A stretch of DNA of 64,000 bases, from the NCBI GenBank assembly GCA_031271045.1, contig JAISWO010000004.1:79939-143938 (forward strand), read 5' to 3'. Shown one piece after another: positions 27,901-35,802 of the stretch. The position numbers and the translations under genes are program-made. Each line of letters begins with the position of its first letter. Positions within the stretch are counted from its first letter, which is position 1. The DNA is from Tannerellaceae bacterium (GTDB lineage Bacteria; Bacteroidota; Bacteroidia; Bacteroidales; Tannerellaceae). A model generated the notes under the pieces. That model had not been told where the DNA came from. It did no database searches and saw only the letters and a list, made by a program, of their open reading frames with translations.

Positions 27901-28469
27901 TCAGCACCGAGGACCGCGAGTATCTGGGGCATGGATTCCCGACACTCAACTACGGATTGAACCTTTCGGTCAGCTATAAGAACTGGGATGCATCCCTGTA
28001 TCTCTATGGCGTAGCCGGGCAAAAGATTCTCTCGTACGCCTACAAGAACCTCACCACCATGCGCGCCGGGACGGAAGGCTACACCAACATCCTGAGCGAC
28101 TATGCCGAAAATGCATGGACGCCCGAAAACAAGAGTACGGAGTATATCCGCCTGACCCGTAGCGACGACAACCACAATACACAGGTGTCCGACGCTTACC
28201 TCAAGGACGGCGACTTCCTGAAGATACGCAACCTGCAAGTCGGTTATACCCTGCCCAAGAACTTGCTCCGCACGGTATTGATCGACAATGCACGCATATT
28301 TGTCAGCGCGGAAGATCTGTTTACCTTCAGCAATTATGTAGCAAACCTGGATCCGGAATTGCCTATCGGCAACAACTCGCTATACAATAGCGTACTGAAC
28401 ACGGGGGTTGACCGCGGTCACTATCCTCTGCCGAGAACCTTCACGATAGGTTTGACTGTTGGTTTCTAA
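24972..28469 (+). CDS. SusC/RagA-family TonB-linked outer membrane transporter with STN domain
   Basis: An 1165-residue outer membrane importer for oligosaccharides. A signal peptide lies near residues 29-48, followed by an STN secretin/TonB short N-terminal domain (about 55-125), which contacts FecR. A carboxypeptidase-D-like regulatory domain begins at IRGTITDD (about 140-215), then the EEVVVIGYGVVKKSDVTGS box, the plug (VLVTRDGGPDGGSKIRIRG) and the beta-barrel, ending in an aromatic RTFTIGLTVGF. The initiating Met could also be residue 29 (MKFVFLF). Paired with SusD 33 bases downstream. The STN domain and upstream FecR imply ligand-driven trans-envelope regulation. Confidence 0.95.
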   Translation: MENHQINVLLRKYVLFFVPSLSHRRWDFMKFVFLFICAGVCSLAAETTVPQVMSNVSLKIKNGTVLEALKAIENQSDYTFVYNTNDVNLMKTVTINADNKDLQDVLDSLFGTNEFGYRIMDNRHIALYRKAAVQQQSNVSIRGTITDDTGQSVIGANVQIVGTGTGTITDIDGKYELSVPSGAVLRISYVGFLTQEVKVAAGRTTYDIVLHEDAEALEEVVVIGYGVVKKSDVTGSITSVNTDEILKRTPISLVTGLQGAAAGVLVTRDGGPDGGSKIRIRGIASVDNRTDPLFVVDGIRVGDNVDYLNPADVLNIEILKDASATAIYGSQGANGVVMITTRKGEAGRARVSFSANTSVLSPSERIDVLDAAGFVNAARVAAANSGATLNTAWNRYDTELNYIDWQDEMSRTALQQTYNINVSGGSDATRAVMSIGYSNNQGVVIYNDFERLTARLAVDHTVKKSIRTGASIAYTYSRRIGTGSGMLTYAGIPPTMDDVDAQGNLIHIPVQYDNGTWGHFFHTGNDVNKSQDNPVAAATERYESGNYSYGHNVIANAYADIDLWKGLTFRSNAAYSYYGSAGSSYSPLNNRPQLNQNDDYDRFSLSFSQNIGLSLESYLTYNLTLADIHSIQAMAGHSISRNFGSNSYIEARYMPVPTIRQIAMTQQPTSITGSGGLNDETHMESFFGRLNYTLLGKYLLTASIRRDGSSNFGKGNRYGVFPSASLAYRLSEEDFIKDLNIFSNLKLRLGWGQVGNAGFSGDRAINQLSSSRIAYYYYTGTGSNGFTDAPGLAQTREIDTNLKWETNETTNVALDFGFMNNQLSFTAEYFIRDSKDLLLSRSLRPSSGYNDIYTNSGHIRNSGFELTATYQKPVGDWFFNARLSASTIKNEVIDVGEPIYNTTGNGDWWTNCSVTQNGDPLAAFYGLRVDGIFQTQAEIDALNAAAAAKGVNGGYYQAQYTAPGDYKFKDLDGNGFISTEDREYLGHGFPTLNYGLNLSVSYKNWDASLYLYGVAGQKILSYAYKNLTTMRAGTEGYTNILSDYAENAWTPENKSTEYIRLTRSDDNHNTQVSDAYLKDGDFLKIRNLQVGYTLPKNLLRTVLIDNARIFVSAEDLFTFSNYVANLDPELPIGNNSLYNSVLNTGVDRGHYPLPRTFTIGLTVGF

Positions 28470-28511
28470 CGTTTGATTCATAGTTCATAAATAAATTAAA
28501 AAATGACAGAT

Positions 28512-30416
28512 ATGAAAAAGATATATATGTATGTGATCGGAGCGTTTCTCTTTGCAGCAGGAATGACTTCGTGCGGTGAAGACTTCCTGGAAGTGGATCA
28601 TTACGGTATCGTTGAGCCGGAAGTATTGCTTACCTCCCAGGAGTACGTGGAACAGGGATTGAATGGAGTCTACGACCTTATGTATCCCGAACGGGGTTCA
28701 GGCGCCAGCGATATTTCATCGGGATGGCTACTCAAACCTCACATGGCTATGGCCAATTATCCGGCGCTCGACGTGCAGCCCGACGGTTGGGACGTAGCTT
28801 TCTCGCGACAGGCATGGACAACGGATCAAGCCGAATTTCTGGGTGGATGGACGCGTGCCTATAACGCGATCGACCGCGCCAATCGTTTCCTCGACAATTT
28901 GAACAGCGCTAACCCGAATGTGTTTGAAGAAGGACAAAAGACCCTGTCGCTCATCGAAGCCCAGGCGCGCGCCATCCGCGGCTACTTCTACACCTTCTTA
29001 GTGCAGAACTTCGGCGGCGTGCCCTTATTGCAGACCGGCGAGACATACAGCACGCATCCGGGCAAAGAACGGGGCACAACCGAAGAAGCCTGGAATATGA
29101 TTATAGCCGACCTGGAGTTTGCCCGCGATCAGTTAGACTGGCAACCGTGGAAAAACCAGAAAGGACGCGTGACCAAAGGCATGGCAAAGGCATACCTGGC
29201 GCAAGCCTATATGTACAACCATCGTTTTGCCGACGCCAAGAAGGAGTTGAAAGACATCATCGACAGCAACGTCTATTCGCTCAACCCCTGCTTCGGTCAG
29301 ATTCATTTGCCGGGCTATCACTGGCAGCCTGAAAGCGTCTGGGAAATCGCCTTCCCCGAATGGGAAACCATGGGCTGGGGAACGGAAGGAAAATACGACG
29401 CCATCTGGTGGCCCATCCAATTGAAGGGAAACAAAGAATACGGCGGATGGGGGCCGCATTATGTGTCGTATGAATTTTGCTGGTCGTTCGAACCGGGCGA
29501 CAAGCGCCTGCAATACGAAGTGGCCCGCTACGGCGAGAAAAATCCCTTTGTCGTCAAGCAAACCGAAGGCGATGCAAGCATATACAACCGGTTTGGCCCG
29601 GAATTTGGCACCGTAGGATTGCAACCCGGCTGGCGTTCGGCTTTTATCACCAGCGACGTAATGCCCAACAATTCGGACATGAAGTGGTGGCGCGGACATA
29701 TCTCTTATAAAGGAAGAGAATACGATCCCGTATCGGCCACCCAGTTCCGTCTGGCCGGCGTCTACCTGAACTATGCCGAATGTTGCTTCGAAACCGAAGG
29801 CGAAAACTCCGCCGAAGGATGGAACTACATCCAGAAGATACGCGACCGCGCCTGGGGAGCCCTGGAAGTCGGCTTGTCGCAAGACGTAACGCCCGGTCTC
29901 TTCGGGAAGGAATTTCCCATCGAATTGAATCAGGATCCTTCCGTCAAAGCGCCCGATGCAAGAACATTCTATGCCACCTACAAACGGACGCCCGGCAAGC
30001 TCGGCGGAAGTGTGAAAAAATTAGTAGGCGGCGACCAGTTAAGTCCTGTATACGAAGATACGGAAGTCTACACCTCCTACCAGTATAAACCCTACACTTC
30101 GCCGGCATGGAAAGTGGCGCTGACGATCGAACGCAGGCACGAACTCTTTATTGAGTTCTCCCTCTGGTACGACATCTGCCGCATGGGCATGGCGCAGGAA
30201 TATCTCGACGCCGAATATCCGCAAAATTCGGAAGTTTTGATCCGACAAGATATTCCAGGCTATACGGACAAGGGCTATAGCGATGTCTATATTCCGAACC
30301 CGCATACCATACGCAGTTATGCGCATAACCCTTCCAGGGAAATCTTCCCGATTCCCCAGGGAGAACTTGACAAGAACCCGGCTCTGGGTGCAGGTGATCA
30401 GAATCCAGGCTATTGA
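28512..30416 (+). CDS. SusD/RagB-family glycan-binding lipoprotein
   Basis: A 634-residue surface lipoprotein that forms the lid of the SusC transporter and binds glycan. The signal MKKIYMYVIGAFLFAAGMTSC ends at a lipobox cysteine. The SusD N-terminal TPR-like region is recognisable (EYVEQGLNGVYDLMYP, ARAIRGYFYTFLVQNFGGVPLL, TKGMAKAYLAQAYMY). The C-terminal part holds the usual RRHELFIEFSLWYDI (normally E-R-x-E-L-x-x-E-x-x-R-x-x-D) and ends in IPQGELDKNPAL. It is longer than the usual 500-560 residues, with an aromatic-rich insert around 270-400. The frame allows a start at 28503. Confidence 0.94.
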   Translation: MKKIYMYVIGAFLFAAGMTSCGEDFLEVDHYGIVEPEVLLTSQEYVEQGLNGVYDLMYPERGSGASDISSGWLLKPHMAMANYPALDVQPDGWDVAFSRQAWTTDQAEFLGGWTRAYNAIDRANRFLDNLNSANPNVFEEGQKTLSLIEAQARAIRGYFYTFLVQNFGGVPLLQTGETYSTHPGKERGTTEEAWNMIIADLEFARDQLDWQPWKNQKGRVTKGMAKAYLAQAYMYNHRFADAKKELKDIIDSNVYSLNPCFGQIHLPGYHWQPESVWEIAFPEWETMGWGTEGKYDAIWWPIQLKGNKEYGGWGPHYVSYEFCWSFEPGDKRLQYEVARYGEKNPFVVKQTEGDASIYNRFGPEFGTVGLQPGWRSAFITSDVMPNNSDMKWWRGHISYKGREYDPVSATQFRLAGVYLNYAECCFETEGENSAEGWNYIQKIRDRAWGALEVGLSQDVTPGLFGKEFPIELNQDPSVKAPDARTFYATYKRTPGKLGGSVKKLVGGDQLSPVYEDTEVYTSYQYKPYTSPAWKVALTIERRHELFIEFSLWYDICRMGMAQEYLDAEYPQNSEVLIRQDIPGYTDKGYSDVYIPNPHTIRSYAHNPSREIFPIPQGELDKNPALGAGDQNPGY

Positions 30417-30498
30417 ACCCAAAATGAAAAATCACACACCTCAAGTCCCCGGCATCAAGCATCCTTCCGGCAAGGATATATAAAACCAACAAGACCTC

Positions 30499-30600
30499 TT
30501 GCAGGATGTTATGCAAGACGCCGGGGACTTACTAAACCTCTTGCATAAGTTATGCAAGGCTGCCGACAATTGAGGGGAGACTTGCATAAATTATGCCGGA
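30499..30600. repeat. Short array B: three degenerate palindromic units, 42/41 bp spacing
   Basis: Palindromic cores begin at 30499, 30541 and 30582. The middle one is TTGCATAAGTTATGCAA, a perfect 8-base stem around a single G; the outer two are imperfect. The 42- and 41-base spacings match the longer arrays elsewhere in the window. It lies between susD and the GH9 gene, so it separates the two halves of the utilization locus. A post-transcriptional or terminator role is possible. Confidence 0.7.
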
Positions 30601-30680
30601 GACCCGCAAAAGAGCCTCGCCGGGGTATTCATGAATTATTTAGGGGGGATGTTTGATTTTTTTCATCCATAAATATGAGT

Positions 30681-30726
30681 GAGGTTATCTAAAAACATAT
30701 ATTTGTATTGTTTTTTAGATAACCTC
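30681..30726 (+). promoter_or_regulatory. Promoter of the GH9 operon inside a 15-bp inverted repeat
   Basis: GAGGTTATCTAAAAA (30681-30695) is perfectly complementary to TTTTTAGATAACCTC (30712-30726). The 16-base centre holds TATATTTG (30698-30705), a strong -7 box. The arms would lie on either side of the core promoter, as expected for an operator bound by a dimeric regulator or by alternative cruciform folding. The GH9 start is 68 bases after the -7 box. Confidence 0.6.
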
Positions 30727-30772
30727 AATCCATTAATTAAATGTGTCTATCATAAACAACAAATATTATATT

Positions 30773-33307
30773 ATGAAAAACGTGATTTTCTCTTTAGGCT
30801 TAGGCTTTCTTCTTTTATGTGTATGGATGCCTGTGCAAGCGCAGGAATTCAGACTGAATCCAACAACCGGCTACTTCCAGAACAAAGGCGTGGACGTGAT
30901 GGCCTTCGACGATATCTATCCCGAAGGACACCAGAGCGGCGTGAGCATCATCATGCACGGCAACCGCGTGGCTACGAACGGAGACATCCGGTTTGAACCA
31001 ACCCCCGGGCAATGGCAGCCCGTCCCCATTCAGCGGAAACGGACGCCGGATGCAGACGCTAACACCATCACCACCTCGCTCAGCTTCCCCGATTCGTCGC
31101 GGCACCTGAGGGGATTCAACCCGATGATTTATCCCGACTTCCAGTTCAACTACACCGTCACGGTCAAGGGCGAAGGAACGTCGGTGATCGTCACCGTCGA
31201 TCTGGACCGTCCCGTACCGCAAAAATTTGTCGGCAAGCTGGGATTTAACGTCGAACTCTTCCCCGGCGCCCTGTTCGGCAAGCCCTGGATCATGGACAAC
31301 AAACAGGGTATCTTCCCCCAGCAACCCAACGGCCCTACCCTGGCGCAAGCTCCCAACTATCCGCATAGCGGAAATTTCAATCCCGCTTCGACGACCGACG
31401 CCGAACATCTGTCCGGGCACGGGCACGGATACAACCCGATCATCGCCGATGACCTCGTATCCGAACCCTACGCCGTAGGCAAACGCTTCACCGTACGGCC
31501 CGACGATCCCTACAACCGCTTCACCATCACGAGCCGGGGCGCAGACCTGAAACTCTACGACGGACGCATGAACCACAACAACGGATGGTTCGTCGTCCGT
31601 AGCGAAGTGCCCGCCGGAGCAACCAAAGGCGCCATCCAATGGATCATCACACCCAACGTTGTGAACGACTGGCTCTATCCGGCCGTCATCCAGACCTCGC
31701 AGCTCGGATACCACCCCAACCAACCCAAAGTGGCCATCATCGAACTTGACAAGCGCGACCTCAAACGCGACAAACCCATCCTGTACCGCATCGCGGAAGA
31801 CGGCAAGAAAGAAGTAAATGTAGCCGCCGGACAGGAATGGGGACAATTCCTGCGCTACAACTACCTCAAGTTCGACTTCTCGAACGTCAAGGAAGAAGGC
31901 CTCTACCAGGTAGCATACGGCGGCTCGACGTCGTCTATCTTCCGCATCGCAGGCGATGTGTACGAACGGGGAGCCTGGCAACCGGTGCTGGAATATTTCC
32001 TGCCTGTACAAATGTGTCACATGCGGGTGAACGAGAAATATCGCGTATGGCACGACCTCTGCCATGAAGACGACGCCCGCATGGCGCCTGTCAACTTCAA
32101 TCATATCGACGGCTATTCACAAGGCCCCTCTACTCTGACTAAATTCAAACCCGGAGATGTGGTGCCGGGTATCAACATCGGCGGATGGCATGACGCCGGA
32201 GACTTCGACCTGAGGGTCGAATCGCAGGCTGGCGAAAGTTATATCCTCGCCCTGGCCTACGAAGCCTTCAAAGAAGATTATGACGCGACGGCCATCGACC
32301 AGAACAAACGCATAACCGAAATCCATCAGCCCGACGGCAAGGCCGACATCCTGCAACAAGTCGAGAACGGCGCGCTCTCAGTCGTCGGCGCTTACCGGGC
32401 GCTGGGACGCCTCTATCGGGGAATCATCTGCAACGACCTGCGGCAGTACGTCCTCCTTGGTGACGCCGGAACGATGACCGACGGCATCATCGGCAATGAA
32501 GACGACCGCTGGGTGTTCACCGAAAACAACCCCATGCGCGAACTCAATACCGCTGCCCAACTGGCCGCCGTCGCCCGCGTGCTGAAAGGCTTCAACGACA
32601 CCTTGAGCGTACAATCGCTCCAGGCCGCCCGCGAACTCTACCAGGTGACCGAAGTGCCGAACCCGTTCATGAAATCGGCCAAGGTACATGCCGCCGCCGA
32701 GCTCTTCCTCACTACGGGCGATAAGGTATACAAAGACTTCCTGCTGTCCGAAACCGATTTCATCGTACAGAACATCGCCCGCATCGGCTGGTACATCGGC
32801 CGGGCCGAAAAGGCAATGAAGGACAGCAAATTCACCAAAGCCATCCGCGACGCTCTGCCGGGCCTGCGCGCCCAATTAGAAAAGCAGGCTTCCGAAACGC
32901 CCTACGGCATCCCCTACCGTCCGCGTATCTGGGGCGCTGGCTGGGATATTCAGGAGCTGGGCTACAACTACTACTTCCTCCACACTGCGTATCCCGATGT
33001 CTTCCCCCCCGACATGGTGTATAACGCATTGAACTTTATCCTCGGATGTCATCCCGGCTCGAATACGTCCTCGTTTGCCTCCGGCGTAGGCGCTAAGTCG
33101 GCTACCGTAGGCTACGGGCTGAACCGCGCCGACTGGTCGTACATCCCCGGCGGCGTAGTTTCGGGAACAGCCTTGATACGTCCCGACTTCCCCGAACTGC
33201 TCGAATTCCCCTTCCTCTGGCAACAGGTCGAATATGTGCTCGGAGGCGGCTCGTCACATTATATGTTCCTCGTCCTGGCAGCGCGCCAGCTTTTGGCCGG
33301 CAGTTAA
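30773..33307 (+). CDS. Glycoside hydrolase family 9 enzyme
   Basis: An 844-residue secreted GH9 protein, expected to cut beta-1,4-glucan (cellulose-type or glucomannan) by inversion. A signal peptide ends near VQAQ (residue 24). An extra N-terminal beta-rich domain (about 25-290) precedes a CelD-type immunoglobulin domain (about 305-395, QTSQLGYHPNQPKVAI). The (alpha/alpha)6 barrel holds HDAGDFD at 473-479 (catalytic aspartates) and the acid glutamate E820 in QQVEYVLGGGSSHYMF. The longer frame from 30743 adds ten residues without purpose, so I start at MKNVIF. First gene of the second half of the locus; GH5 follows 10 bases after its stop. Confidence 0.92.
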   Translation: MKNVIFSLGLGFLLLCVWMPVQAQEFRLNPTTGYFQNKGVDVMAFDDIYPEGHQSGVSIIMHGNRVATNGDIRFEPTPGQWQPVPIQRKRTPDADANTITTSLSFPDSSRHLRGFNPMIYPDFQFNYTVTVKGEGTSVIVTVDLDRPVPQKFVGKLGFNVELFPGALFGKPWIMDNKQGIFPQQPNGPTLAQAPNYPHSGNFNPASTTDAEHLSGHGHGYNPIIADDLVSEPYAVGKRFTVRPDDPYNRFTITSRGADLKLYDGRMNHNNGWFVVRSEVPAGATKGAIQWIITPNVVNDWLYPAVIQTSQLGYHPNQPKVAIIELDKRDLKRDKPILYRIAEDGKKEVNVAAGQEWGQFLRYNYLKFDFSNVKEEGLYQVAYGGSTSSIFRIAGDVYERGAWQPVLEYFLPVQMCHMRVNEKYRVWHDLCHEDDARMAPVNFNHIDGYSQGPSTLTKFKPGDVVPGINIGGWHDAGDFDLRVESQAGESYILALAYEAFKEDYDATAIDQNKRITEIHQPDGKADILQQVENGALSVVGAYRALGRLYRGIICNDLRQYVLLGDAGTMTDGIIGNEDDRWVFTENNPMRELNTAAQLAAVARVLKGFNDTLSVQSLQAARELYQVTEVPNPFMKSAKVHAAAELFLTTGDKVYKDFLLSETDFIVQNIARIGWYIGRAEKAMKDSKFTKAIRDALPGLRAQLEKQASETPYGIPYRPRIWGAGWDIQELGYNYYFLHTAYPDVFPPDMVYNALNFILGCHPGSNTSSFASGVGAKSATVGYGLNRADWSYIPGGVVSGTALIRPDFPELLEFPFLWQQVEYVLGGGSSHYMFLVLAARQLLAGS

Positions 33308-33317
33308 ATCCCCGACG

Positions 33318-34463
33318 ATGGATAGAAGATCATTCCTGAAGACATCGGCCATTGCCACCACGGCAATGGTGACAATGGCCGACGTGACGACGTCCTGCTC
33401 CCCGAAAAAACAAACGGCGGAAGACACAGACACTATCGACGTCAGCCAATGGCGGGGCTTCAACAACACCAATACCTTTCCCCGCGACTGGGAAACGGCG
33501 TCGGTCGACGAGTGGAACTTTGAGTTCATGGCCGAGAACGGTTTCAATTTCATGCGCCTTCCGCTGAATTACTGGAACTGGGTGGAAGTCGAACGCGAAG
33601 GCCGGGCGATCAAGCATATCGACTGGTATAAACTGAACGATAAAGCCCTGGATTATCTGGATCGCATCGTAGCCACCGGCAAGCAGTACGGTATACATAT
33701 AAATATATGTATGCACCGTATTCCGGGCTACTGCGTCAATGGCGCGGATCTGGAACCCTATCAACTGTACGATGAAGATCCTGCCAAATACAATGTCGCC
33801 TTAGATGCAGCCGCCTTTCACTGGCGGATGTTTGCCGGGCGGTACAAAGGGATACCCAACAAGGAAGTCAGTTTTGATTTATTCAATGAGCCGCCTTTCT
33901 TCGGCACGGAAGAACGCTACGACCTGATCGCGCGCCGTCTGGTAAAAGAGATCCGCGATGTGTCCCCGAATCGGGTCATTGTAGCGGATGGCCTTCAGAT
34001 CGGGCAGTTGCCGGTTCAAAGCATCGTCGACCTGAACCTGATTCAGAGCACACGCGGCTACCAGCCCAAGATGGTGTCGCACTATAAGGCTACGTATGTG
34101 CCGGCCAATGAATTTGAATCCCTGGCCGAGCCAACCTGGCCGATGCACGACGACGCCGGCAACCTGTGGGACCGGGCGCTCTTGCGGCAGAAAAGCATCG
34201 AACCCTGGAAAGTGATTACGGACAAGGGCGTCAAAGTTCACGTCGGCGAATGGGGCGTGATGAACCAGACACCGCAGGACGTCGCCCTGGCGTTTATGGA
34301 AGATTACCTGGCCCTGTGGAAAGAAGTGGGTTGGGGATGGGCGATCTGGGGAATCAACGGCTCGTTCGGCATCGTCGATAATCCGCGCCCCGGCGTCGAA
34401 CTGGAAGATTATAAAGGAAGAAAAGTAAACCGGGCCATGCTTGAGTTGCTTAAAAGATATTGA
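33318..34463 (+). CDS. Glycoside hydrolase family 5 enzyme with Tat-like lipoprotein signal
   Basis: A 381-residue retaining beta-glycanase of clan GH-A. The catalytic acid/base is E191 in DLFNEPPFF and the likely nucleophile is E311 in HVGEWGVM. NFMRLPLNYW and GIHINICMHR are further barrel motifs. The N-terminus MDRRSFLKTSAIATTAM has a twin-arginine-like RRSFLK, and residues TTSC at 24-27 form a possible lipobox, so it may be exported folded and then lipidated. The long frame from 33234 overlaps the GH9 gene, so the ATG at 33318 is preferred. Substrate is probably a beta-1,4-glucan or mannan; the subfamily cannot be assigned by eye. Confidence 0.88.
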   Translation: MDRRSFLKTSAIATTAMVTMADVTTSCSPKKQTAEDTDTIDVSQWRGFNNTNTFPRDWETASVDEWNFEFMAENGFNFMRLPLNYWNWVEVEREGRAIKHIDWYKLNDKALDYLDRIVATGKQYGIHINICMHRIPGYCVNGADLEPYQLYDEDPAKYNVALDAAAFHWRMFAGRYKGIPNKEVSFDLFNEPPFFGTEERYDLIARRLVKEIRDVSPNRVIVADGLQIGQLPVQSIVDLNLIQSTRGYQPKMVSHYKATYVPANEFESLAEPTWPMHDDAGNLWDRALLRQKSIEPWKVITDKGVKVHVGEWGVMNQTPQDVALAFMEDYLALWKEVGWGWAIWGINGSFGIVDNPRPGVELEDYKGRKVNRAMLELLKRY

Positions 34464-34489
34464 CAACTATTATAGAAAACAACATCCTT

Positions 34490-35761
34490 ATGAAAAACGT
34501 ATTTATTTTAATTGCTGCTTTATGTGTTTCCGTCTCGTGCGCAAAGAAACTCTCACCCGAAGAGCAAACCGTCCTCCAACTCAAACAGGAGATTGCACAA
34601 GACCTGACGGAAAATATCCTGCCCTTCTGGGCCAAGCATTCGCCCGATCCGGCCGGCGGTTTCTACGGTACGCTTTTGTATGACGGTACGCCACGCGACA
34701 GCGCCGAAAAGGGAGGGATCCTCAATGCCCGCCTGCTCTGGACCTACTCCACAGCCTACCGCATGCTCAAAGACGAACAGTACAAAACACTGGCCGACCG
34801 CGCCCAGCGCTATTTCATCGACTACTTCATCGACAAGGAATACGGCGGCTCTTTCTACGTACTGAATATCGACGGCTCGCCCTTGATGACGCAGAAGAAC
34901 ACCTACCAGAATGCCTTTGCCATCTACGGCCTTTCCGAACATTACCGCGCAACCGGGAACGAGGAAAGTCTCCAGGCGGCTATCGGCGTCTACAACAAAT
35001 TAGTCGAACATGCCTACGACCCGGCGCTGAAAGGATTCATTGAAGGTTGTTCCCGCGAATGGGAAAAGAACGAACGCTTCCAGTCCAAGACAATGAACAC
35101 CAACCTGCACGTCCTCGAAGCCCTGACCAATCTTTACCGCGTGTGGAAAGATCCCGGACTGGCGCAGCAGCTCAAGGACGAGATTGACATCATGTGCCAT
35201 AAAATATTAGACCAGACTACCTGGCACGAGATCCTCTACCTGTCGATGGAGTGGGAACCCAGCCGGATGCGTATTGATTCTTATGGCCACGACGTCGAGT
35301 TCTCGTGGCTGTTGGTAGAAGCTGCCGAAGTACTGGGCGATGAGGAAATTCTGGCAGACACGAAACGGATCGCCGTCAACATTGCCGATGTGCAAATCCA
35401 GGAAGGACTCGCACCGGAAGGCTATCTCCGGGGCGAGAAGTTCTACGGCGAACGGCCCACGTTCCCCGGCGCACCTCCCCGCGAGGATACGCGCCATCGC
35501 CTGGAATGGTGGCCGCAGGCCGAAGCTGTGGTCGGATTCCTCAACGCCTGGCAAATCAGCGGCGATAAGAAGTTTCTCGACGCCGCCGTCCTGGCCTGGG
35601 ATTGGACTAAAAAATATATGATAGATCACGAATACGGGGAATGGTACGGCAACGTATACGAAGACGGATCGCCGGTGAAGGAATTTGCCAAAGCGAACCA
35701 ATGGCGATGCCCCTACCACAATAGCCGGATGGGGTTTGAAGTCCTGACCCGCTTTCCTTGA
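34490..35761 (+). CDS. Cellobiose 2-epimerase-like protein (AGE superfamily), predicted lipoprotein
   Basis: A 423-residue member of the N-acylglucosamine 2-epimerase superfamily, closest by motif to cellobiose 2-epimerases, which interconvert Glc and Man at the reducing end of beta-1,4 disaccharides. Visible motifs are GGILNARLLWTYSTAYR, SYGHDVEFSWLLVEAAE (catalytic His), RLEWWPQAEAVVGF and WRCPYHNSRMGFEV. The unusual part is the start, MKNVFILIAALCVSVSC, a clear lipoprotein signal; family members are normally cytoplasmic. The start at 34490 leaves out ten residues of a longer frame. It lies between GH5 and the uncharacterised secreted protein in one operon. No GH130 phosphorylase, its usual partner in mannan breakdown, is in the window. 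Confidence 0.88.
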   Translation: MKNVFILIAALCVSVSCAKKLSPEEQTVLQLKQEIAQDLTENILPFWAKHSPDPAGGFYGTLLYDGTPRDSAEKGGILNARLLWTYSTAYRMLKDEQYKTLADRAQRYFIDYFIDKEYGGSFYVLNIDGSPLMTQKNTYQNAFAIYGLSEHYRATGNEESLQAAIGVYNKLVEHAYDPALKGFIEGCSREWEKNERFQSKTMNTNLHVLEALTNLYRVWKDPGLAQQLKDEIDIMCHKILDQTTWHEILYLSMEWEPSRMRIDSYGHDVEFSWLLVEAAEVLGDEEILADTKRIAVNIADVQIQEGLAPEGYLRGEKFYGERPTFPGAPPREDTRHRLEWWPQAEAVVGFLNAWQISGDKKFLDAAVLAWDWTKKYMIDHEYGEWYGNVYEDGSPVKEFAKANQWRCPYHNSRMGFEVLTRFP

Positions 35762-35802
35762 TCTTGTTTAATTCTTAATTCTAAATTCTTAAATTATTTA
35801 TC

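Noticed and set aside
30681..30726. Invertible (phase-variable) promoter
   Set aside because: The arms are right for an invertible element but the 16-base spacer is far shorter than known invertible promoters in this phylum, and no invertase is adjacent.
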